Shown piece by piece: positions 49,902-57,999 of a stretch of DNA of 64,000 nucleotides. The notes beneath the pieces are model-generated. The model made no database searches, was not told the origin of the DNA, and worked only from the letters and a program-made list of their open reading frames with translations. A program made the position numbers and the translations under genes. Origin of the DNA: Pseudomonas sp. QS1027 (GTDB lineage Bacteria; Pseudomonadota; Gammaproteobacteria; Pseudomonadales; Pseudomonadaceae); assembly GCF_002814235.1 (NCBI RefSeq), contig NZ_PHSU01000028.1, forward strand, positions 1 to 64,000. Reading direction: 5' to 3'. Numbering within the stretch: position 1 is the stretch's first letter; every line of letters starts with the position of its first letter.

Positions 49902-50117
49902 AAGGTTCCCTTTTTTCATAGGCCGATATCGACACTGACGGTAAGCAGCGTCGCGGATTCTAGTCATAGACGTTCAAAAAGCCGATGCGTCACTGCTTTT
50001 ACAACACCGGCTGGCGCGGGGAAAGCAAAATCCCTTGCCTTGTATCGCCCAAACCTTGATTACCGGCCGCACGCGCAACATTCTAGCGCCCATCTCCGCC
50101 AGCGAGCCCGATCGACC

Positions 50118-51062
50118 ATGAGCACCACCTCCGCCGCCGAAACCGATAGTGACGTCTACAAGACCCTGCTCGAATCGACCAAGGCCATTCCCTGGCGGAT
50201 CGACTGGCAAACCATGACCTTCAGCTACATCGGTCCGCAGATCGAGGCCCTGCTCGGCTGGACACCGGACAGTTGGGTCGGGGTCGATGACTGGGTGTCC
50301 CGCATGCACCCGGATGACCGGGAGTATGTGGTGAACTTCTGTGTCTCGCAGTCCAAGGCCGGTGTCGACCACGAGGCCGACTACCGGGCACTGACCCGTG
50401 ACGGCGAGTACGTATGGATCCGCGATGTGGTGCATGTGGTGCGCAAGGACGGTGAGGTCGAGGCGCTGATCGGCTTTATGTTCGATATCAGCGAACGCAA
50501 GAAAACCGAGGAGCACCTGATCCGTCTGCAAAAGCAGTTGGAGGAGTACTCGTTCCAGGACGGGCTGACCGGTATTGCCAATCGGCGCATGTTCGACACC
50601 GTGCTCGCCAGGGAGTGGGAGTCTGCCCAGCGCAATCAATTGCCGTTGTCGCTGATCATCCTGGATATCGACTTTTTCAAGCAGTACAACGACCACTACG
50701 GGCATATCAAAGGTGACGAGGCCCTGCGCCAAGTGGCCCAGACCCTGTCCCAGGCAACCAATCGGCCACGGGACTTCATTGCCCGGATCGGCGGTGAGGA
50801 GTTTATCTGGCTATTGCCCGAAACACCGGCGGACAAGGCCCGGCAAGTGGCGGAGAAATGTTTGCAATTGATTCGCCAGCAGCAGATCGAACATGAGAAA
50901 TCGGCGATTTCCGGGCTGCTGAGTCTCAGCCTCGGGGTCGGCACCATACGCCCCACCGTCGATGAACCGGCACTGGGTTTTGTCGAGAAAGTCGATGAGT
51001 TGCTCTACCGGGTCAAGCGCAACGGCCGCATGGGTGCCGAGTACGCTAACTTCAGCAACTGA
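50118..51062 (+). CDS. PAS-GGDEF diguanylate cyclase
   Basis: A 314-residue cytosolic protein. The PAS fold at about 15-130 reads IPWRIDWQTMTFSYIGPQIE, then GWTPDSWVGVDDWVSRMHPD and the PAC end DISERKKTEEHL. A coiled linker of about 15 residues leads to the GGDEF domain from 145. The catalytic GGEEF is at 225-229, and R216-x-x-D219 sits five residues before it, the c-di-GMP inhibitory I-site. It should make c-di-GMP with product inhibition, sensing an unknown signal through PAS. ATG 50118 begins the PAS-type N-terminus. Divergent from fabV. Confidence 0.93.
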   Translation: MSTTSAAETDSDVYKTLLESTKAIPWRIDWQTMTFSYIGPQIEALLGWTPDSWVGVDDWVSRMHPDDREYVVNFCVSQSKAGVDHEADYRALTRDGEYVWIRDVVHVVRKDGEVEALIGFMFDISERKKTEEHLIRLQKQLEEYSFQDGLTGIANRRMFDTVLAREWESAQRNQLPLSLIILDIDFFKQYNDHYGHIKGDEALRQVAQTLSQATNRPRDFIARIGGEEFIWLLPETPADKARQVAEKCLQLIRQQQIEHEKSAISGLLSLSLGVGTIRPTVDEPALGFVEKVDELLYRVKRNGRMGAEYANFSN

Positions 51063-51150
51063 CTGATCGGTGCGCCGGAGAGTGAGGTCGAGGTTCGGCG
51101 AAAGCGGATCTTCTAGCGTGGTCGTCGATACAATTGTGCGGATTTGTATC

Positions 51151-51169
51151 AATAATGACTATCAATACG
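51151..51169. promoter_or_regulatory. Fur-box-like sequence
   Basis: AATAATGACTATCAATACG matches 13 of 19 positions of the classical Fur consensus, including the ATAATGA run and the ATCA core. A TTGTGC hexamer 17 bases before GACTAT could be the -35, but the -10 is poor. Confidence 0.4.
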
Positions 51170-51347
51170 GCTGATAAGCCATCATCCGTCGGCAGTGGTA
51201 CTGTTCGCGCCGATGGCAACGTTATGCCTCAACTATTCTCCGGCTACCTGCCGGGAACAGTCACTGAGTCATCTCGACTTCATCATCCCTTTGGTAAGTT
51301 TTAGCTACTGCACTTTGTGTTTTACACGTTGTGCGGTAGCTTTTTTT
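51170..51347 (+). ncRNA. Candidate small RNA, possibly iron-regulated
   Basis: The start is estimated from the Fur-box-like site and the end from the terminator, so coordinates are approximate. The transcript would be about 178 nt. The region carries no convincing reading frame. PrrF-type iron-regulated sRNAs have this setting (Fur site, short, intergenic, strong terminator), but I cannot confirm similarity from memory. An alternative is a long 3' leader-type tail of the GGDEF mRNA. Confidence 0.4.
51303..51347 (+). terminator. Strong rho-independent terminator
   Basis: AGCTACTGCAC pairs with GTGCGGTAGCT through one G-T wobble; the loop contains its own GTGT/ACAC mini-stem. Seven T residues follow. 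It is on the plus strand, 240 bases after the GGDEF stop. Confidence 0.9.
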
Positions 51348-51440
51348 GGGTCACTTCAAATAGCAGAACTTGATCCCTTCAAGAAAATTTTCGCGGGCGT
51401 TACTTTTTCATTACACCGGGAACAGTGGATTTATCCGCAA

Positions 51441-52199
51441 CTACCACTTCGCGGTCCGGCCAAACGCCGACAGGCACCAGAGTGGAAACGGCAAGGTCAC
51501 CAGCAACAGCAACCAGAGCAAGGCATAGACCGCATCCACCCCTTCGTTCTGCAGGTTGACAAACAATTTGACCGGAATGCCCTGGGGGAAATAGGCAAAG
51601 ACCATGACGATGCCGAATTCACCGATCACCCGCACCCAGACAATCGCCAGCCCGACGGCCAACGCGCGTGCCGCCAGGGGCAAGGTGACGCGCCACAGTA
51701 CCTGGGCGCCGGAGCAACCCAGGCCACGGGCGGCCTCTTCCAGGGATAACGGCACCGCTTCGAAGGCCGAACGCGCCGCCAGGACAAAATAGGAAAGCCC
51801 GCCATACAACTGGGCCAGGACAAAGGCCGGGGCATTATTGCTCAGCGAGACACCCAACCGCGCCAGCGGCTCACCCAGGGTGCCGTAAGGACCGTAGGCC
51901 GAGACCAGCAGGATTCCCATGGCCAGCGGCGGCGTCAGCAAGGCGATCAACACCAGCGATTCCACGCCACGCTTGAAGACCGAGCGCGTCCGCGCCAGCC
52001 AGCGGGCCAACGGCAGGCCCAGCAGCACAATCAGCGCACTGGAAATCACACTCAACCCCAGCGACACGCCCAGGGCGCTCCAGTCGCCATAGGCAAGTTG
52101 CAGATGCCCCCAGTCGGTTTCCCGGGCCAGTGCCAGAAACGGCAGGCCCAGCAGCAAGCCCGCCGGCACGCAGAGCCAGGTCGAAAGCCGGTGACTCAC
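51441..52199 (-). CDS. ABC permease, molybdate/tungstate-like type
   Basis: A 252-residue inner-membrane permease of the ModB/WtpB kind with about six hydrophobic segments (SALIVLLGLPLARWLAR, VLIALLTPPLAMGILLV and more). EAARGLGCSGAQVLWRVTLP is the EAA loop contacting the ATPase. Its gene follows the binding-protein gene by 11 bases. No ATPase gene is adjacent on either side, so the transporter is incomplete here. The substrate is inferred from the partner and the upstream palindrome. Confidence 0.88.
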   Translation of the reverse strand: MSHRLSTWLCVPAGLLLGLPFLALARETDWGHLQLAYGDWSALGVSLGLSVISSALIVLLGLPLARWLARTRSVFKRGVESLVLIALLTPPLAMGILLVSAYGPYGTLGEPLARLGVSLSNNAPAFVLAQLYGGLSYFVLAARSAFEAVPLSLEEAARGLGCSGAQVLWRVTLPLAARALAVGLAIVWVRVIGEFGIVMVFAYFPQGIPVKLFVNLQNEGVDAVYALLWLLLLVTLPFPLWCLSAFGRTAKW

Positions 52200-52210
52200 C
52201 GCCGAGCCCC

Positions 52211-53137
52211 TCAGTTGACCAGCGCCTGGCCCTTGGGCTGGCCATAACCATCGCGGGCAAACAGCGCCTGGCCTTCGGCCGACTGCATAAAGGCGACAAA
52301 CGCCTTGGCCTGCTCAGGATTCGGCGCGTTCTTCAACACCGCCGCATAGAACACCAGCGGTTGTGGATGCAGAACCTGATCCTTGCCGGCCTTGTCCTTG
52401 AGACTGAGGCTGACCGTGTCGTACCAGTCCTTGGCGAACTGCGGGTTGCTCAGGTTGATCTCGTCCGGCAGCGCCACATAGGGCAACCCCGCCGACAAGG
52501 TCGCACTCTCGTAACCCGAGGCCGCGTCCACCTGCCCGGCCTCCAGGCGTGTCAGCAGCCCGCCTTCGCCAAAGACCTGGGCCGGGTTCTGCACTTCGCC
52601 GAGGATTCGCCGGGCCAGGCCGGGCTGGCGGTAGTATTTCTCGGCCAACTGCATCGCGAAGACGATGTTCTGCCCCTGCGGATCGGTCGCTGCATCGGTG
52701 CGTCCGAAGCGCAGTCCCGGCTTTTGCATCACCTGCCACCAGGGTTCGCCGGCATTGGCCGCCTGGCTGGCTTCGAACGCCTTGGCGAACGAGCTCTTGG
52801 GGTTGTAGGCAATCACCATGCGCGTACTGGCCACCGGCACCGCTTCATCCACCAGGCCGGCCTGGCGGAGAATATCGATGGGCCCCGGGGTGATCGAGAC
52901 GAACACATCGGCCACCACTTTCTTCGACGCCAACAGCCGCGCCAGGCCATAGGCGCCCTCGCCCTGCCCCTGATAGGTCAGCTGATGCTTTTGAGCAAAG
53001 GCAGGTCCCAGGGACTTGTCCATGACCACCCCCATGGAACCGGCATAGGTGACGTGCAGGGCCTGCGCCGCCTGGACTGCCAGGGACATCGACAGGGCCA
53101 GTCCACTCATCGCCATTTTCCACAGGTACTTGCTCAT
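52211..53137 (-). CDS. ABC substrate-binding protein, oxyanion (WtpA/ModA-like) type
   Basis: A 308-residue periplasmic binding protein with a signal peptide of about 26 residues. LHVTYAGSMGVVMDKSLGPAF and the stretch QGEGAYGLARLLASKKVVADVFVS match the GSL-x-x-x/EGAGS/ADVF pattern of WtpA/ModA-like molybdate-tungstate binding proteins. The following GRTDAATDPQGQNIVFAMQLA and GYESATLSAGLPYVALP are consistent. GGAG lies before the ATG. An upstream palindrome resembles a ModE site. Sulfate-, thiosulfate- and tungstate-specific members are also known in the wider family, so the anion is uncertain. Confidence 0.85.
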   Translation of the reverse strand: MSKYLWKMAMSGLALSMSLAVQAAQALHVTYAGSMGVVMDKSLGPAFAQKHQLTYQGQGEGAYGLARLLASKKVVADVFVSITPGPIDILRQAGLVDEAVPVASTRMVIAYNPKSSFAKAFEASQAANAGEPWWQVMQKPGLRFGRTDAATDPQGQNIVFAMQLAEKYYRQPGLARRILGEVQNPAQVFGEGGLLTRLEAGQVDAASGYESATLSAGLPYVALPDEINLSNPQFAKDWYDTVSLSLKDKAGKDQVLHPQPLVFYAAVLKNAPNPEQAKAFVAFMQSAEGQALFARDGYGQPKGQALVN

Positions 53138-53147
53138 GCTGCCGCTC

Positions 53148-53177
53148 CACCGCTATAGGGTAATGTATATAGCGGTG
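53148..53177. promoter_or_regulatory. Perfect inverted repeat, ModE-like operator
   Basis: CACCGCTATA and TATAGCGGTG form a perfect ten-base inverted repeat around a ten-base spacer, 10 bases before the binding-protein start. The CGCTATA...TATAGCG core resembles sites bound by ModE, the molybdate-responsive repressor. It overlaps the ribosome-binding site region and probable promoter, so binding would repress. Confidence 0.6.
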
Positions 53178-53347
53178 CAGCCTAATGCCCCGTATACAGG
53201 CAGGGAACCGGATCGGGCCGGGAAAAGGCGATATTGGGACTTGGCCGCTATCTTTTGTCCGTTAGCCTTGGCCGGCGACCTGATCGTCCGACGGTTGGGA
53301 CGGGGACGATCAAAGGCAGGACGCCGGCGTTAAAGACCGAGGGCAAC

Positions 53348-53611
53348 TCAGCTGCCTTCGTTGCAGTGGTCGGAGAACTTGCGGTAGTCGAGGATGTGCT
53401 CCTGGTTCTGGGAGTCGAGATAGGTCATCCGAGCGTTGACGACGCTGCACGCGGCACCGTCGCCTTCGCTGACGGACAACACTTTGCGGACATCCAGGTG
53501 GCTGCCGTAGGTGTAGGTCTCAGGCTGCACCTGGGATTCGGCACGGGCCGACAACGTGCAGATATTAAGGGCGGCAAAAAGGCAGGCGGCGTATATGGAT
53601 TTGCTGTTCAT
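53348..53611 (-). CDS. DUF2790 small periplasmic protein
   Basis: An 87-residue protein with a signal peptide ending SARA (about residue 23). YTYGSHLDVRKVLSVSEG, then ACSVVNARMTYLDSQNQEHI and LDYRKFSDHC, two cysteines likely disulfide-bonded, are characteristic of DUF2790, a pseudomonad family often next to metal- or stress-responsive two-component genes. ATG 53611 with AGGAA upstream; the frame extends 75 bases without a better start. It is divergent from the response regulator below across 326 bases. Confidence 0.85.
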   Translation of the reverse strand: MNSKSIYAACLFAALNICTLSARAESQVQPETYTYGSHLDVRKVLSVSEGDGAACSVVNARMTYLDSQNQEHILDYRKFSDHCNEGS

Positions 53612-53760
53612 GGTGGATTCCTGTCGGTTCAAGGGTGTTTTGTTCAGTGAGGCCGAGGCGATCTGCATCGCCTCGATGGAGCTCATTGAATGCCCTTGAG
53701 GTATCCCGAATGTGTCGCGAACCGGCAGCCGTTAAAGCTCAAGTGTCCCAAGGACCCTGA

Positions 53761-53779
53761 GATACAGATCGATACAAAT
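53761..53779. promoter_or_regulatory. Direct-repeat operator for an OmpR-type regulator, distal
   Basis: GATACAGATCGATACAAAT: the GATACA half-site repeats at ten-base spacing, typical of OmpR-family dimers bound in tandem. Confidence 0.55.
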
Positions 53780-53852
53780 CCCTCCGCCAATGGCCGGCCT
53801 GGCCCAGCCGCCGCCAGGCGTTTTTGCATACCTGTGTATCCGTAGCCCGCCA

Positions 53853-53871
53853 GATACACTGCAATACAAAG
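53853..53871. promoter_or_regulatory. Direct-repeat operator for an OmpR-type regulator, proximal
   Basis: GATACACTGCAATACAAAG repeats the plan of the distal site (GATACA, four bases, [GA]ATACAAA) 92 bases away and 67 bases before the response-regulator start. Likely autoregulation. Confidence 0.55.
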
Positions 53872-53937
53872 GCCCGATGCCAGCCGCCACCGCCCTCGCT
53901 AGACTGGGTCCCATACCAATATTGACGGAGCTGCCCC

Positions 53938-54678
53938 ATGGATCATGTCGATCACATCCTGATCGTGGACGATGACCGCGAGATCAGAGAGCTGGTGGGC
54001 AACTACCTCAAGAAGAACGGCCTGCGCACCACCGTGGTCGCCGATGGCCGGCAGATGCGCGCCTTCCTCGAAACCACCCCGGTGGACCTGATCGTGCTGG
54101 ACATCATGATGCCCGGTGACGACGGTCTGCTGCTGTGCCGTGAACTGCGCGCCGGCAAGCACAAGGCCACGCCGGTGCTGATGCTGACCGCACGCAGCGA
54201 CGAAACCGACCGCATCATCGGCCTGGAAATGGGCGCCGACGATTACCTGGTCAAACCCTTCGCCGCTCGCGAACTGCTGGCCCGGATCAACTCGGTGCTG
54301 CGCCGTACACGGATGCTGCCACCCAATCTGATCGTCACCGAAAGCGGTCGACTGCTGGGCTTCGGGCGCTGGAAACTCGACACCAGCGCCCGCCACCTGC
54401 TGGATGAAAACGGCACCCTGGTGGCCCTCAGCGGCGCCGAATATCGCCTGCTGCGGGTGTTCCTCGATCATCCGCAACGGGTCCTGAACCGCGACCAGTT
54501 GCTCAACCTCACCCAGGGCCGCGACGCCGACCTGTTCGACCGCTCCATCGACCTGCTGGTGAGCCGCCTGCGCCAACGGTTGCTGGACGATGCCCGCGAG
54601 CCGGCCTATATCAAGACCGTGCGCAGCGAGGGTTATGTGTTTTCGCTACCGGTGGAAATCCTCGGTGCAGCCCAATGA
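53938..54678 (+). CDS. OmpR-family response regulator
   Basis: A 246-residue two-component regulator. The receiver domain is 5-120 with the phospho-acceptor Asp 55 in LIVLDIMMPG, the Thr in LMLTARSDE and the Lys in DYLVKPFAARE. The winged-helix DNA-binding domain is 135-238 (SGAEYRLLRVFLDHPQRVLNRDQLL, RSIDLLVSRLRQRLLDD and IKTVRSEGYVF). It overlaps the histidine kinase gene by four bases. Upstream GATACA repeats suggest autoregulation. Signal unknown. Confidence 0.94.
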   Translation: MDHVDHILIVDDDREIRELVGNYLKKNGLRTTVVADGRQMRAFLETTPVDLIVLDIMMPGDDGLLLCRELRAGKHKATPVLMLTARSDETDRIIGLEMGADDYLVKPFAARELLARINSVLRRTRMLPPNLIVTESGRLLGFGRWKLDTSARHLLDENGTLVALSGAEYRLLRVFLDHPQRVLNRDQLLNLTQGRDADLFDRSIDLLVSRLRQRLLDDAREPAYIKTVRSEGYVFSLPVEILGAAQ

Positions 54679-55988
54679 AACCGTTTCTGCACTGGCCGCG
54701 CACGCTGGGCTCGCGCCTGTCGCTGATCTTCCTCGCCGGCCTGATCCTCGCCCAGGCACTGTCCTTCGGCGCGCAGTCCTACGAGCGCTATCAAAGTGCC
54801 AAGAGCGCCATGCTCGGCAACCTGGAAACCGATGTCTCCACCTCCATCGCCATCCTTGAACGCCTGCCGGCAAACGAACGCGAAAGCTGGTTGCCACGTC
54901 TTGAACGGCACAACTACCGCTACCTGCTGAACGAGGGCGTTCCCGGTATTCCCATGCAGCCGGATGAAGTACCGATCGCCGTACCTTCGCTCAAGGAGGC
55001 CATCGGTCGTGACTACCCGCTGACCTTCAGCGACATTCCCGGCCCGCGCAAGCACTTCCAGGCCCACCTGAAACTGCGTGACGGCAGCCCTGTGACCCTC
55101 GACGTTACCCCGTCGGTGATGCCCATGTCGCCCTGGCTGCCCTTTGTCCTGCTCGGCCAGTTACTGCTGATGCTCGGTTGCGCCTGGCTGGCGGTGCGGA
55201 TTGCCGTGCGCCCGCTGACCCGCCTGGCCCACGCCGTGGAAAACCTCGATCCCAATACCCACGGCGTACACCTGGACGAAGCCGGACCGACCGAAGTGGC
55301 CCACGCAGCAGCGGCCTTCAACGCCATGCAGGCGCGTATCGCCACCTATCTCAAGGAGCGCATGCAACTGCTGGCGGCGATTTCCCACGACCTGCAAACC
55401 CCCATCACCCGCATGAAGCTGCGGGCCGAGTTCATGGACGACTCCACCGAGAAGGACAAGCTCTGGCAGGACCTGAGCGAAATCGAACACCTGGTTCGTG
55501 AAGGCGTGGCCTATGCCCGCAGCGTGCATGGCGCCACCGAAGCCAATTGCCGCATCGACCTCGACGCCTTTCTCGACAGCCTGGTATTCGACTATCAGGA
55601 CACCGGCCAGGCCGTGGAACTGATCGGCAAGAACGGCGGGCTGATCGACACCCGCCCCCATGCCCTGCGACGCGTATTGGTCAACCTGGTGGACAACGCA
55701 CTGAAATTCGCCGGCAGTGCGCAGATCGTGATCACCACCCGGGAAAACCGGCGACTGTCGATCCTGGTCCTGGACCGCGGCCCGGGTATCGCCCAGGCGG
55801 AACTGGAGGAAGTCCTCAAGCCCTTCTACCGCGTGGAAAGCTCGCGCAACCGCAGCACTGGCGGGACCGGCCTGGGCCTGGCCATCGCCCAGCAGCTGGC
55901 GACCGCCATGGGCGGCACACTGACCCTGAGCAACCGTGACGGCGGCGGCCTGTGTGCGGAACTGGAACTGGACGCCCGCTTGAGTTGA
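54675..55988 (+). CDS. Sensor histidine kinase
   Basis: A 437-residue inner-membrane kinase. TM1 is about 13-33 and TM2 154-176, with a ~115-residue periplasmic sensor between. A HAMP linker (VRPLTRLAHAVENLDPNT) leads to the H-box with His 238 (AAISHDLQTPITRMKLR). The N-box (LVNLVDNALKFA), G1 (LDRGPGI) and G2 (GGTGLGLAIAQQLA) boxes are intact, so it should be active. It partners the preceding response regulator. The periplasmic domain is not of a type I can name. Confidence 0.94.
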   Translation: MKPFLHWPRTLGSRLSLIFLAGLILAQALSFGAQSYERYQSAKSAMLGNLETDVSTSIAILERLPANERESWLPRLERHNYRYLLNEGVPGIPMQPDEVPIAVPSLKEAIGRDYPLTFSDIPGPRKHFQAHLKLRDGSPVTLDVTPSVMPMSPWLPFVLLGQLLLMLGCAWLAVRIAVRPLTRLAHAVENLDPNTHGVHLDEAGPTEVAHAAAAFNAMQARIATYLKERMQLLAAISHDLQTPITRMKLRAEFMDDSTEKDKLWQDLSEIEHLVREGVAYARSVHGATEANCRIDLDAFLDSLVFDYQDTGQAVELIGKNGGLIDTRPHALRRVLVNLVDNALKFAGSAQIVITTRENRRLSILVLDRGPGIAQAELEEVLKPFYRVESSRNRSTGGTGLGLAIAQQLATAMGGTLTLSNRDGGGLCAELELDARLS

Positions 55989-56048
55989 GCACCGGCGACA
56001 CGCCTGCGGGTTTCGCGGCGCGTTAAAATCCTGCAAGCTGAACCGACC

Positions 56049-56069
56049 GGCACCAACCACCTGGGTGCC
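56049..56069 (+). terminator. Short hairpin after the kinase gene
   Basis: GGCACC and GGTGCC pair across nine bases about 60 bases after the kinase stop. It is followed by an AT-rich stretch but no real T-run, so termination is weak. Confidence 0.35.
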
Positions 56070-56165
56070 CGATTTAGCTATGCTAGGAAAACGCGTGCGC
56101 GCGAAGCCTTTCTGGTGCAGCCGGCGCCTTAGCAGCCCGGCGACATCGCCTTGATGGAATAAAGC

Positions 56166-57539
56166 ATGACCCAACGATCGGTAATCAACGCCTCGGTTAG
56201 CCCCAAGGGCAGCCTCGAAACCCTTTCCCAACGTGAAGTGCAGCAACTGAGCGAAGCCGGCTCCGGCAGCATCTATACGTTATTCCGCCAGTGCGCCCTG
56301 GCCATCCTCAACACCGGCGCCCATGTCGACAATGCCAAGACCATTCTCGAAGCCTACAAGGACTTCGAAATCCGTATTCACCAGCAGGATCGCGGTGTCC
56401 GCCTGGAACTGCTGAACGCTCCGGCCGACGCCTTCGTTGATGGCGAAATGATCGCCAGCACTCGAGAAATGCTCTTCAGCGCCCTGCGCGATATCGTCTA
56501 TACCGAGAACGAACTGGAAAGCCAGCGCATCGACCTGGACAGCTCCCAGGGCATCACCGACTACGTTTTCCACCTGCTGCGCAACGCCCGCACCCTGCGC
56601 CCCGGCCTGGAGCCGAAAATGGTCGTGTGCTGGGGCGGTCACTCCATCAGCACCGAGGAATACCAGTACACCAAGAAGGTCGGCCATGAGCTGGGCCTGC
56701 GCAGCCTGGATATCTGTACCGGTTGCGGTCCCGGCGTGATGAAGGGACCGATGAAAGGCGCGACCATTTCCCACGCCAAGCAACGCATCACCACCGGCCG
56801 CTACCTGGGCCTGACCGAGCCGGGGATCATCGCCGCCGAGGCACCGAACCCGATCGTCAACGAACTGGTGATCATGCCCGACATCGAGAAACGCCTTGAG
56901 GCGTTCGTGCGGGTGGGCCACGGCATCATCATCTTCCCGGGCGGTGCCGGTACGGCCGAAGAGTTCCTCTATCTGCTCGGCATCCTGATGCACCCGGACA
57001 ACCGCGAACTGCCGTTCCCGGTGATCCTGACCGGCCCGCGCAGCGCAGAAGCCTACCTTCAGCAACTGAATGCCTTTGTGGTCGCGACCCTGGGCGAGGA
57101 AGCGCAGAAACACTACGAAATCATCATCGACAACCCGGCCCAGGTGGCCCGGCAGATGGCCCACGGGTTGAAGGCGGTCAAACAGTTCCGCCGCGAACGC
57201 AACGACGCCTTCCACTTCAACTGGCTGCTGAAGATCGATGGCGGCTTCCAGCATCCGTTCGATCCGACCCACGCCAACATGGCGAGCCTCAATCTCAGCC
57301 GCAGCCTGCCACCCCACGAACTGGCGGCCAATCTGCGCCGGGCGTTTTCCGGGATCGTCGCTGGCAACGTCAAGGACAAGGGCATCCGCCTGATCGAGGA
57401 GCACGGGCCTTACGAGATCCATGGCGATGCAGCGGTGATGCAGCCGTTGGACAAGCTGCTCAAGGCCTTCGTCGAGCAACACCGCATGAAACTCCCCGGT
57501 GGCGCGGCCTATGTGCCTTGCTATCGCGTAGTAAGCTAA
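56166..57539 (+). CDS. ppnN: Nucleotide 5'-monophosphate nucleosidase PpnN (YgdH)
   Basis: A 457-residue PpnN, which splits purine and pyrimidine nucleoside monophosphates into base and ribose 5-phosphate and is stimulated by (p)ppGpp. The catalytic Rossmann-type LOG domain has IIFPGGAGTAEEF at about 256-268, preceded by GCGPGVMKGPMKGA. The N-terminal helical and C-terminal domains (VIMPDIEKRLEAFVRVGHGI, GPYEIHGDAAVMQPLD) are those of YgdH, and length matches the E. coli protein (454). Confidence 0.94.
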   Translation: MTQRSVINASVSPKGSLETLSQREVQQLSEAGSGSIYTLFRQCALAILNTGAHVDNAKTILEAYKDFEIRIHQQDRGVRLELLNAPADAFVDGEMIASTREMLFSALRDIVYTENELESQRIDLDSSQGITDYVFHLLRNARTLRPGLEPKMVVCWGGHSISTEEYQYTKKVGHELGLRSLDICTGCGPGVMKGPMKGATISHAKQRITTGRYLGLTEPGIIAAEAPNPIVNELVIMPDIEKRLEAFVRVGHGIIIFPGGAGTAEEFLYLLGILMHPDNRELPFPVILTGPRSAEAYLQQLNAFVVATLGEEAQKHYEIIIDNPAQVARQMAHGLKAVKQFRRERNDAFHFNWLLKIDGGFQHPFDPTHANMASLNLSRSLPPHELAANLRRAFSGIVAGNVKDKGIRLIEEHGPYEIHGDAAVMQPLDKLLKAFVEQHRMKLPGGAAYVPCYRVVS

Positions 57540-57551
57540 ACCCGCGACAAC

Positions 57552-57588
57552 GATCTGTTTGTGCCTGCCGAACGGGTGCAAACAGATC
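57552..57588 (+). terminator. Hairpin after ppnN
   Basis: GATCTGTTTG and CAAACAGATC form a perfect ten-base stem 12 bases after the ppnN stop; the loop is 17 bases. No T-run follows. Probably an mRNA 3'-end or processing structure. Confidence 0.5.
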
Positions 57589-57697
57589 CCCCTCCTGCGC
57601 CCAGCACATCGTTCCTGTAGGACCCGTCCAGAAAGCCCCCAGGAAACGTAAGCAGGCCCGAAAACCCTCTTGAACGCCGCGGCAAAACCACTCAATC

Positions 57698-57734
57698 TTG
57701 ACCCATAACATCAGTGCAACTATATTTAGTTGCA
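57698..57734 (+). promoter_or_regulatory. hicAB promoter with overlapping operator palindrome
   Basis: TTGACC at 57698-57703 and TATATT at 57721-57726 are 17 bases apart, a good sigma-70 promoter. TGCAACTATATTTAGTTGCA at 57715-57734 is a perfect palindrome covering the -10, placed for autorepression by HicB. Confidence 0.75.
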
Positions 57735-57747
57735 GCAAGGAGGCTTG

Positions 57748-57999
57748 GTGTCCAAGAATGAAAAACTGCTCGCTAAACTGCTCAACCCCTGGTCGACCGT
57801 TACCTGGACGGAGCAGGTCACACTATTGGGCCACTTTGGCTACCGTCGGATCGAAGGTTCAGGTAGCCGGGTCAAATTCGACAACGGCGACCCGCAGGCA
57901 GCGATCAACCTGCATAAACCTCATCCTGGCAACGAGCTGAAAACCTATATCAAGCGCCAGGTAATCGATCACCTGCGTTCAGGAGGACTGATTTCGTGA
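57748..57999 (+). CDS. hicA: HicA-type mRNA interferase toxin
   Basis: An 83-residue HicA-like toxin with a dsRBD-type fold that cleaves mRNA on or off the ribosome. The key segment is INLHKPHPGNELKTYIKRQV, in which the first His is the catalytic-type residue of HicA. GYRRIEGSGSRVKFDNGD is the conserved beta hairpin. The start is GTG 57748 with GGAGG close upstream. It overlaps hicB by four bases (GTGA), and a palindromic operator overlaps its promoter. Slightly longer than classical HicA. Confidence 0.85.
   Translation: MSKNEKLLAKLLNPWSTVTWTEQVTLLGHFGYRRIEGSGSRVKFDNGDPQAAINLHKPHPGNELKTYIKRQVIDHLRSGGLIS

Larger units (their letters stand above)
51063..51440. other. 378-base intergenic stretch with candidate small RNA
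   Basis: No protein gene is credible. The left 60 bases follow the GGDEF stop. The middle holds a Fur-box-like sequence at about 51151, and the right part a strong terminator at 51303-51347 (both listed). The transcript between them would be about 180 nt and carries no convincing reading frame. The end of the permease gene follows. Confidence 0.6.
53612..53937. other. 326-base divergent control region
   Basis: No gene. It separates the DUF2790 gene and the response regulator and contains two related operator-like sequences (listed separately) plus GTATC/GATAC elements between them. This is a likely shared promoter region. Confidence 0.5.
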
